Shown here piece after piece: positions 1 through 3,945 of a stretch of 5,073 nucleotides of DNA (its first letter is position 1; each line of letters opens with the position of its first letter). A program made the translations under genes and the position numbers. The notes beneath the pieces are model-generated. The model worked only from the letters and a program-made list of their open reading frames with translations, did not search any database and had not been told where the DNA came from. Location: the NCBI GenBank assembly GCA_964549155.1, contig CAZJUG010000034.1, positions 1 to 5,073 on the forward strand, in the 5' to 3' direction. This DNA is from CAKZRD01 sp964549155. Lineage in GTDB: Archaea > Nanobdellota > Nanobdellia > Pacearchaeales > GW2011-AR1.

Positions 1-206
1 TAATCTTCACAATCATCAACAGTAACAGAATCTAAATTATCATAATATTCTTTATTCTTTTTACTACAATCAACACAATATTTTCTCTTGAACTTCGCAG
101 TTGGCTTAACTTCAAACTCTTTTCCACATATCCTACATTTAACCTTCTTTGGTTTTAACTCAAAAAAAAATTCTCCCCTATCCTTCTTAGTTAATCTTTT
201 TACCAT
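1..206 (-). CDS. Small zinc-ribbon protein, C-terminus at or beyond window edge
   Basis: Reading leftwards from an ATG at 206-204, the frame stays open for 68 codons to the window edge. It has two CxxC knuckles, Cys24-Arg-Ile-Cys27 and Cys44-Val-Asp-Cys47, spaced as in a short treble-clef or zinc-ribbon fold. The start is Lys/Arg-rich (residues 2-23) and the end is acidic (DSVTVDDCED, residues 59-68). The last two bases give TA-, so the protein either stops here (TAA/TAG) or continues with Tyr. The start is placed by context: the thioredoxin stop codon ends at 208 and this ATG follows after 1 nt, as expected for translational coupling in one transcript. Residue positions are read directly; zinc binding is inferred from the four cysteines. 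No specific family is recognised. It could be a nucleic-acid-binding or ribosome-associated zinc protein, or a zinc site maintained by the neighbouring thioredoxin. The function is unknown. Confidence 0.75.
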   Translation of the reverse strand, partial: MVKRLTKKDRGEFFFELKPKKVKCRICGKEFEVKPTAKFKRKYCVDCSKKNKEYYDNLDSVTVDDCED

Positions 207-207
207 C

Positions 208-525
208 TTAGATTCTCTCTTCAATCCATTCCCTTATAACTTCCTCGGATTTCAATCCGATAAACTCATCCTCGACTGCTCCGTTTTTGAAGAGTTTGAC
301 ACAAGGGATTGACATAATATTATATTCCTCTGCAGTTTCTCTACCTTGGTCCACATTCAACTTTACAATTTTGACCTTCCCATCATAATCTACCTCTAAT
401 TTTTCCATCAAAGGTTTTAACATCTGACAAGGCCCGCACCAAGGTGCCCAAAAATCAACTAAGACTGGCATCTTTTTAGATGCTTCAATCACCTCTGTAT
501 TAAAATCTGAATCATTTACTTCCAT
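208..525 (-). CDS. trx: Thioredoxin
   Basis: A cytosolic single-domain thioredoxin of 105 residues, the usual family length, with no signal peptide or membrane segment. It reduces protein disulfides by dithiol exchange. The active site is the canonical Trp29-Cys30-Gly-Pro-Cys33 inside the motif VDFWAPWCGPCQ. Asp24 matches the conserved buried Asp that assists the resolving Cys. The cis-proline loop is Ile73-Pro74, followed by the typical beta4 segment VKLFKNG (76-82), and a C-terminal helix (93-104) ends the fold. One oddity is a third cysteine, Cys75, directly after the cis-Pro where Thr is usual (IPT in E. coli thioredoxin). The start at 525 fits a leaderless message from the TATA box at 547-554. 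A zinc-ribbon gene follows after 1 nt. The family call is firm; the partner reductase is not in the window. Confidence 0.97.
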   Translation of the reverse strand: MEVNDSDFNTEVIEASKKMPVLVDFWAPWCGPCQMLKPLMEKLEVDYDGKVKIVKLNVDQGRETAEEYNIMSIPCVKLFKNGAVEDEFIGLKSEEVIREWIEERI

Positions 526-546
526 AATTAGTGAAATTCAGTTGAG

Positions 547-554
547 TTTATAAA
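547..554. promoter_or_regulatory. Palindromic TATA box shared by thioredoxin and cbf5
   Basis: TTTATAAA is a perfect match to the archaeal TATA consensus and is its own reverse complement. Its centre (550.5) is exactly midway between the thioredoxin ATG (525) and the cbf5 ATG (576), about 25 nt from each. Archaeal transcription usually starts about 25 nt from the TATA centre, so both messages would begin at or near their start codons. There is no second good TATA in the 50-bp gap. A clear purine-rich BRE is not obvious on either side, so relative strength in the two directions cannot be judged. Confidence 0.75.
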
Positions 555-575
555 TCTTAGTAAACTCTGTAGACC

Positions 576-1403
576 ATGAAAGAATTAAAAGAACTTTTAG
601 AATTTGGAATAATTATAATAGACAAACCTACAGGTCCCACTAGTTTTACAATATCCGATTTTGTCAGAGAAAAATTAGGATTGAGGAAGACAAGTCATTT
701 TGGCACCCTTGACCCTCAAGTAACAGGAGTTTTACCAATTGCATTGGGAAGAGCCTGCAAACTAACAGGTTATTTTCTGGGACATGATAAAAGTTATGTA
801 GGAATTTTAAGAGTTCATAAGGAAATTTCATTAAAAGAACTTCAAGGAATAATTGATAAGAATTTTCTAGGCAAGATTAAACAACTCCCCCCGAAGAAAT
901 CAAATGTAAAGAGAGCAATTCGAGAAAGAGAAATCAAAAAATTTGAATTGTTAGAAAAAGAGGGAAATAATTTCTTATTTTTGACAGAAGTTCAGGGAGG
1001 AACATATATAAGAAAACTTTGTTCTGATTTGGGAGATCTGATTGGAGGAGCACATATGTTAGAACTGAGAAGAATCAAAGCAGGAATTTTTGAAGAAAAA
1101 CAAGCAATGAATCTTTATGATTTTGAAAAAGCAGTAGAAAAATACAAAAAAGGTAATCCTACAATTCTACAAGATAAAATTATTCCCGCAGAAAAAGCGA
1201 TTGAAGACATTATGGAAATTGTTCAGGTAAAACCAGAAAGTTTGAAAAAGATTCTTACAGGAAAACCATTGGAAAAATCTGACTTGAAATCCATTCCAAG
1301 GGAAGATATTTTTGCTGTTTTCAATGGAAAAAACTTCGTAGAAATTGCTGAGAAAACAAACGAAAAAGATTTCTTCGCTAGACCTAAATTTGTTCTCAAT
1401 TAA
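576..1403 (+). CDS. cbf5: tRNA/rRNA pseudouridine synthase, archaeal Cbf5/TruB family
   Basis: This is the catalytic subunit that converts uridine to pseudouridine, known in archaea as the H/ACA RNP enzyme for rRNA and as the guide-free tRNA Psi55 synthase. Visible motifs, in order: the start of the catalytic domain, DKPTGPTS (16-23); the catalytic loop GTLDPQVTGVLP (43-54) with catalytic Asp46; the KSY segment (72-74); the Cbf5-type LPPKKSNVKR (104-113) preceding REREIKKFELL; and GTYIRKLCSDLG (142-153) running into GGAHMLELRR. The Cbf5-like TGVLP and LPPKKSNVKR motifs favour Cbf5 over bacterial TruB. A reduced PUA-like tail covers about residues 210-275 and ends ARPKFVLN, comparable to the TDRVFM-type end of other Cbf5 proteins. 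At 275 residues it is clearly shorter than typical archaeal Cbf5 (about 330-340): the N-terminal extension is missing (catalytic Asp at 46 rather than about 85) and the PUA is compact. The ATG at 576 fits the leaderless promoter. Confidence 0.93.
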   Translation: MKELKELLEFGIIIIDKPTGPTSFTISDFVREKLGLRKTSHFGTLDPQVTGVLPIALGRACKLTGYFLGHDKSYVGILRVHKEISLKELQGIIDKNFLGKIKQLPPKKSNVKRAIREREIKKFELLEKEGNNFLFLTEVQGGTYIRKLCSDLGDLIGGAHMLELRRIKAGIFEEKQAMNLYDFEKAVEKYKKGNPTILQDKIIPAEKAIEDIMEIVQVKPESLKKILTGKPLEKSDLKSIPREDIFAVFNGKNFVEIAEKTNEKDFFARPKFVLN

Positions 1404-2358
1404 AAAAAGTCTTTCCGACGATTAAGGGAAAAAGAATTGTTGCATCTCCGAACAGCTTTACAGATTTTGCTGTTTTGGAAATCTTCCCCCAAGAAACTGC
1501 TTCTTCTGGTCTTGCTCCAGAATCCGAACCATCGAATTCCTGTGCAGTGTTTATATAAACTGCATAATCTGCACCATTTCGGTATAGATTTGCATTACAA
1601 ATTGAATGTTTGATTACTCCACCCCCTAAAATTATCATTCCAGTTTTCTTCTTCCCAATTGAAGAATTATTAAAATTCTCTGTGTCTTCCACAATATCCA
1701 GTTTGAAATCTGGATTTGAGTTCTTAAAAAAATAAATCATATCCCCTAAAGAACCATCCATAATCGCTGGACAGAAGACAGGAATTTTATTTTTTGCAGC
1801 CCAATAATAAACACTATTTTCATTGTTGATTTTATTACCCAATATTCTGATTAAATCCGAAGGAGTATTTATCTCTTTTTTATGTTCCTTCAAAATTGGC
1901 AAGACCCATTTCTCAAAAGTTACATATCTTGAATTTGGAATTAATATATTCCCAGCACGATTTATTCCAGCATCTCTTAATTTCCCACCATCTAAATTAA
2001 AATCCCCTATCTTGAAATCTCCAAAACATTTTATAAAATCTTCTTCAATTCCTCCAGCAGTTGTTATTAGATGATCAACAAGTTTATTCTTAACTAGAAA
2101 TTTTATTGTCTCTCTTACTCCTGTTGTAATCATATTCGAAGTATAACCTAAATAAACAAATGCTTTTTCTCTCTTCATTTCTTTTATTATTTCAACCGCT
2201 TTGGAAAAGTTTGTTGCTTGTGCTCCTGTTGTCGCAAAACTATCTATAATCTTTTTGAAGTCTGCTCCGCCTTCAAAGTCATATCCTTTTACATTTAGGC
2301 CTTTCGCTTCCTTGCTTTTCTTAAGAAGATTCTTCTTTGCTATTTCTTGTTTTTCCAT
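1396..2358 (-). CDS. dys: Deoxyhypusine synthase
   Basis: Transfers the butylamine group of spermidine to one lysine of translation factor aIF5A, using NAD; this is the first step of hypusine formation and acts in the cytosol. The 320-residue protein is full length and resembles the eukaryotic enzyme closely. Motifs: VKGYDFEGG (23-31), TTGAQATNF (43-51), LGYTSN (69-74), TTAGGIEEDFIKC (98-110), the YYWAAKNKIPVFCPAIMDGS segment, GGGVIKH with the lysine that forms the enzyme-substrate imine at Lys250, and the near-invariant NTAQEFDGSDSGARPEEAV (270-288) that binds spermidine/NAD. The start at 2358 lies about 25 nt from a TATA-like element, so a leaderless message is likely. The 3' end overlaps the convergent cbf5 gene by 8 nt. 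No aIF5A gene is in the window. Nothing important appears to be missing. Confidence 0.98.
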   Translation of the reverse strand: MEKQEIAKKNLLKKSKEAKGLNVKGYDFEGGADFKKIIDSFATTGAQATNFSKAVEIIKEMKREKAFVYLGYTSNMITTGVRETIKFLVKNKLVDHLITTAGGIEEDFIKCFGDFKIGDFNLDGGKLRDAGINRAGNILIPNSRYVTFEKWVLPILKEHKKEINTPSDLIRILGNKINNENSVYYWAAKNKIPVFCPAIMDGSLGDMIYFFKNSNPDFKLDIVEDTENFNNSSIGKKKTGMIILGGGVIKHSICNANLYRNGADYAVYINTAQEFDGSDSGARPEEAVSWGKISKTAKSVKLFGDATILFPLIVGKTFFN

Positions 2359-2378
2359 ATCTTCTAGAACAAAAGTTA

Positions 2379-2386
2379 ATTTTTAA
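2379..2386 (-). promoter_or_regulatory. TATA box of deoxyhypusine synthase
   Basis: On the minus strand this reads TTAAAAAT within CTTAAAAATTAA, preceded by CCCCAAACCC, which is a poor BRE. The centre is about 25 nt upstream of the ATG at 2358. This is the same spacing as at the trx/cbf5 promoter and implies a leaderless transcript. The match to the TATA consensus is moderate. Confidence 0.55.
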
Positions 2387-2409
2387 GGGTTTGGGGTGGA
2401 CAAACCAGA

Positions 2410-2417
2410 TTTATAGA
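2410..2417 (+). promoter_or_regulatory. Possible second upstream TATA-like box
   Basis: TTTATAGA on the plus strand, 18 nt upstream of the stronger TTTAAATA. If used, the transcript would start near 2440 and would include the whole inverted repeat and a 9-codon upstream reading frame (2451-2480). It is a weaker candidate because the downstream box has a better BRE and consensus. Confidence 0.25.
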
Positions 2418-2420
2418 AAC

Positions 2421-2435
2421 CGAAAGATTTAAATA
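2421..2435 (+). promoter_or_regulatory. BRE/TATA promoter of the RHH-LemA-NUDIX cluster
   Basis: The sequence CGAAAGATTTAAATA combines a good archaeal BRE (CGAAA, 2421-2425) with the TATA element TTTAAATA (2428-2435). Transcription is expected near 2457, leaving an untranslated leader of about 20 nt before the ATG at 2477, unlike the leaderless spacing of the other promoters in this window. The predicted start falls inside the right arm of the inverted repeat at 2441-2459. Confidence 0.75.
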
Positions 2436-2440
2436 GTACC

Positions 2441-2459
2441 ATATATCACTATGATATAT
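2441..2459. promoter_or_regulatory. 19-bp inverted repeat, candidate operator
   Basis: ATATATCA-CTA-TGATATAT: two perfect 8-bp arms around a 3-bp spacer. It begins 5 bp downstream of the TATA box and spans the predicted transcription start. A protein bound here would block initiation. The first gene downstream encodes a ribbon-helix-helix-like protein, a class that commonly represses its own operon by binding such palindromes. The palindrome is seen directly; its use as an operator is inference. AT-rich arms of this length are less surprising in AT-rich DNA than GC-rich ones would be. Confidence 0.6.
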
Positions 2460-2476
2460 AAGATTACACATGAAAA

Positions 2477-2647
2477 ATGACAAAAATACAAATAGACCTG
2501 GACGAGGAAGAAGACAGAATTGTCGAGATTTACAAGCTAATGAACAAACTAAATACAAAATCCGAGGCAATTAAAAAGATGGTTAGATATTTTGAAGCGG
2601 AAGTAAAGCCAAAGAATTTAAAAGAAAAGGATTATTTTGAAATATGA
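2477..2647 (+). CDS. Small ribbon-helix-helix-like protein, putative autoregulator
   Basis: A 56-residue protein. The start is well fixed, because the same frame has a TGA at 2471-2473 and the first ATG is two codons later. The layout suggests a short N-terminal beta strand (TKIQIDLD, residues 2-9), then an acidic helix (EEEDRIVEIYKLMNKL, 10-25), a turn at Asn26-Thr27-Lys28, and a second helix (SEAIKKMVRYFEAEV, 29-43). This is the order and size of a ribbon-helix-helix DNA-binding dimer, followed by a basic tail KPKNLKEKDYFEI. It resembles small archaeal proteins of the DUF2683 type by recollection only. It lies directly behind the inverted repeat at 2441-2459 and is coupled to LemA (stop TGA 2645-2647 overlaps the LemA ATG). 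It could be an autorepressor or an antitoxin-like protein; no toxin is recognised next to it. The reading frame is likely real; the fold is moderately supported. Confidence 0.8.
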   Translation: MTKIQIDLDEEEDRIVEIYKLMNKLNTKSEAIKKMVRYFEAEVKPKNLKEKDYFEI

Positions 2648-3252
2648 TGGAAATACAAACAATAATTTGGATTGGAGCAGGACTTGTTGGAGCAGGATTA
2701 ATCTACAAGCTTTCAACAGGATATGTTTCTATTTATAATAAATTTATTTATTGGAAAAACAAGGTTGAAGGAAAATTTGCTAATATTGACATAATAATGC
2801 AACAAAGAATAGATATGTTGCATGCTCTTGCACAGGTTGCAAAGAAATATAGCATCCATGAATATAAAACAATTAAGGACACAATAGAAGCAAGAAGCAG
2901 ATGGTCAAAAGATAAATCAGCAGATGCAAAAGTCAAAGCAGTTAATGAAATAGAAAATAATTTCCTTAAACTTCAAGCTGTTTTTGAAAGATACCCTCGG
3001 GTAAGAGCAGATAAAATTTATCAGCAGATAATGGGCCATGGTAACATAAGCAGAGTAGAAAGTAAACTAAAACAATATAGAGTTGGATATAATCGTGCAG
3101 TGAGAGACTACAACGAAAGAGTTCAAAGATTCCCAAGAAATATTGTCGCAAAAATTCATGGTTTTAAGATTAGGGAATATTTAAATCTTGGAAATAAAAT
3201 AAATAAAGAGTCTTCTGAAGAATACCAAGCAAGAGAGATTTTTGAGGATTGA
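2644..3252 (+). CDS. lemA: LemA family membrane protein
   Basis: A LemA-fold protein of 202 residues, the normal family length. It has one N-terminal membrane segment (about residues 5-21, TIIWIGAGLVGAGLIY) and a long helical domain. Family hallmarks are visible: YNKFIYWKNKVEGKFANID (31-49), the QQRIDMLHALAQVAKKYSIHE helix (53-73) corresponding to the usual RRxDLIPNLVETV...HE, FERYPRVRADKIY (114-126), and YNRAVRDYNERVQRFPRN (149-166) followed by IVAKIHGF (167-174). The molecular function of LemA proteins is poorly known. The start is ambiguous between tandem ATGs: 2644 gives a 4-nt ATGA overlap with the upstream gene, 2647 a 1-nt overlap; both imply coupling. It is helical and strongly basic, with an acidic last few residues. 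Its placement behind a putative RHH regulator is unusual. The family call is secure; the role here is unknown. Confidence 0.93.
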   Translation: MMEIQTIIWIGAGLVGAGLIYKLSTGYVSIYNKFIYWKNKVEGKFANIDIIMQQRIDMLHALAQVAKKYSIHEYKTIKDTIEARSRWSKDKSADAKVKAVNEIENNFLKLQAVFERYPRVRADKIYQQIMGHGNISRVESKLKQYRVGYNRAVRDYNERVQRFPRNIVAKIHGFKIREYLNLGNKINKESSEEYQAREIFED

Positions 3253-3306
3253 AGATGAAAAACAACAATACAATATTAATTACCTTGCTTACTAGAGAGT
3301 CTGAGA

Positions 3307-3549
3307 ATGAGCGAAAGAAGTTATAGTGGTGGGGAGGTAGTCTATGTTAACCCCCTTACCTATATATTCTTAGTGATTAAGCATCTTATAGGGACTTTAT
3401 TCCGTTCAAGAAAGTGGCATAGGATACCCGTCCATAAGGTTCCTAGATGGATAAGAAGGAACCTATATCTTCAAAGATATGTTATTGACCGAAAGCGAGA
3501 ATATAAACTAGAGAGAAAAAGAGAATACTATTACCGGTGGATAAAATGA
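3307..3549 (+). CDS. Unrecognised small basic protein with one hydrophobic segment
   Basis: An 80-residue protein of no family I recognise. Residues about 11-32 (VVYVNPLTYIFLVIKHLIGTLF) are hydrophobic and could cross or lie in a membrane. From residue 33 it is extremely basic and aromatic: 18 Arg/Lys against 4 acidic residues, with Trp37, Trp48, Trp78 and a Tyr-rich end (REYYYRWIK). This could be a membrane-tethered tail that contacts nucleic acid or acidic lipid. Support for a real gene is its stop codon, which overlaps the NUDIX ATG (ATGA at 3546-3549), and the presence of GGTGG just before that junction. Start at 3307 is the first ATG in frame; the 54-nt gap after lemA holds no strong promoter, only a weak ATATTAAT at 3273-3280. 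Codon use differs from the upstream genes (CCC, GTC, CGG, AGG, CGA). It could be a fast-evolving or acquired gene; a spurious frame is less likely but possible. Confidence 0.6.
   Translation: MSERSYSGGEVVYVNPLTYIFLVIKHLIGTLFRSRKWHRIPVHKVPRWIRRNLYLQRYVIDRKREYKLERKREYYYRWIK
3534..3540 (+). promoter_or_regulatory. Ribosome binding site deciding the NUDIX start
   Basis: CCGGTGG contains GGTG, a partial match to the archaeal anti-Shine-Dalgarno complement GGAGGTGAT, ending about 6 nt before the ATG at 3546. It argues for ATG 3546 over the in-frame GTG at 3537, which lies inside this element. Confidence 0.5.
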
Positions 3550-3944
3550 CAATCATTCGTCGTCGTGGAACTGCGATTGTTGAAACTTCTAAAGGGATTT
3601 TAGTAACCTCTAGTAGGAATAAACTATTTTTATTACCTGGTGGCGGAGCGGAAAAGTGGGAAAGTAGAAGAAAAGCAGCCATAAGAGAACTTAGAGAAGA
3701 AACCTATCTAAAAGCTTATTCTTGGAAATATCTTTTTACACATAACGAACCAAAATATACTCTCGAAGGTAAAAAGAGGAAGATTCGGAATTTACATAAA
3801 GTCTTCCTAATAAAAGCGAAGGGTATTCCTAGACCAAATTATCATGATGTTTATCATATTAATTATTGGAAACCTAGATGTAATGTAAATATTAGTAGAA
3901 CAACAAAGTTAATTATTGAAAAGTATATTTCTAATTTTAAATAG
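3546..3944 (+). CDS. NUDIX hydrolase
   Basis: A cytosolic pyrophosphohydrolase of the NUDIX superfamily, 132 residues from ATG 3546, a minimal single domain. The NUDIX box is present: Gly33-x5-Glu39-x7-Arg47-Glu48-Leu49-Arg50-Glu51-Glu52-Thr53-Tyr54-Leu55, preceded by LLPGG (29-33). The metal-binding glutamates Glu48, Glu51 and Glu52 are intact. The box glycine near the end is replaced by Tyr54, a mild departure seen in some families. The substrate (a nucleoside diphosphate linked to X) cannot be read from the sequence; the Trp/Tyr/His-rich second half (NYHDVYHINYW) may form the specificity pocket. The ATG overlaps the stop of the upstream 80-aa gene by 4 nt. An in-frame GTG at 3537 would add three residues but is less likely. 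It opens with three consecutive CGT arginine codons, unlike the AGA-rich genes upstream. It converges with the DHH gene 1 nt away. Confidence 0.92.
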   Translation: MTIIRRRGTAIVETSKGILVTSSRNKLFLLPGGGAEKWESRRKAAIRELREETYLKAYSWKYLFTHNEPKYTLEGKKRKIRNLHKVFLIKAKGIPRPNYHDVYHINYWKPRCNVNISRTTKLIIEKYISNFK

Positions 3945-3945
3945 A

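Noticed and set aside
88..312. Plus-strand 74-aa frame over the thioredoxin/zinc-ribbon genes
   Set aside because: Antisense to two well-supported genes and shows no recognisable domain.
468..483. Perfect 6-bp hairpin GCATCT-TTTT-AGATGC
   Set aside because: Lies within the thioredoxin coding region near its start; short and AT-rich enough to be chance, and not followed by a gene end on either strand.
1823..2386. Two plus-strand frames (1823-2074 and 2201-2386) inside deoxyhypusine synthase
   Set aside because: Antisense shadows of a gene whose conserved motifs run across the whole interval.
2376..2570. Minus-strand 64-aa frame with hydrophobic composition
   Set aside because: Runs across the promoter region and antisense to the RHH gene, with no suitable promoter or family match.
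2470..2574. ATG at 2470 opening a 34-aa Arg-rich frame overlapping the RHH gene
   Set aside because: Composition is low in hydrophobic residues and looks like a frame-shifted shadow; the 2477 frame has the strand-helix-helix pattern and couples to LemA.
2477..2647. RHH gene as the antitoxin of a classical toxin-antitoxin pair
   Set aside because: The next gene is a LemA protein, not a RelE, PIN, MazF or other recognisable toxin, so a classical pair is not supported.
3255..3326. 23-codon frame between lemA and the 80-aa gene (begins MKNNNTILITLL)
   Set aside because: Very short, overlaps the next gene by 20 nt out of frame and has no supporting motif. A leader peptide cannot be excluded but is not supported.
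3327..3361. G-rich then C-rich patch early in the 80-aa gene as a possible structured RNA
   Set aside because: Pairing between the GGGG and CCCCC runs is interrupted by mismatches and bulges, and does not match any riboswitch or small RNA fold I recognise.
3482..3682. Minus-strand 66-aa frame across the basic-protein/NUDIX junction
   Set aside because: Antisense to the NUDIX box and to the coupled ATGA junction; no family resemblance.
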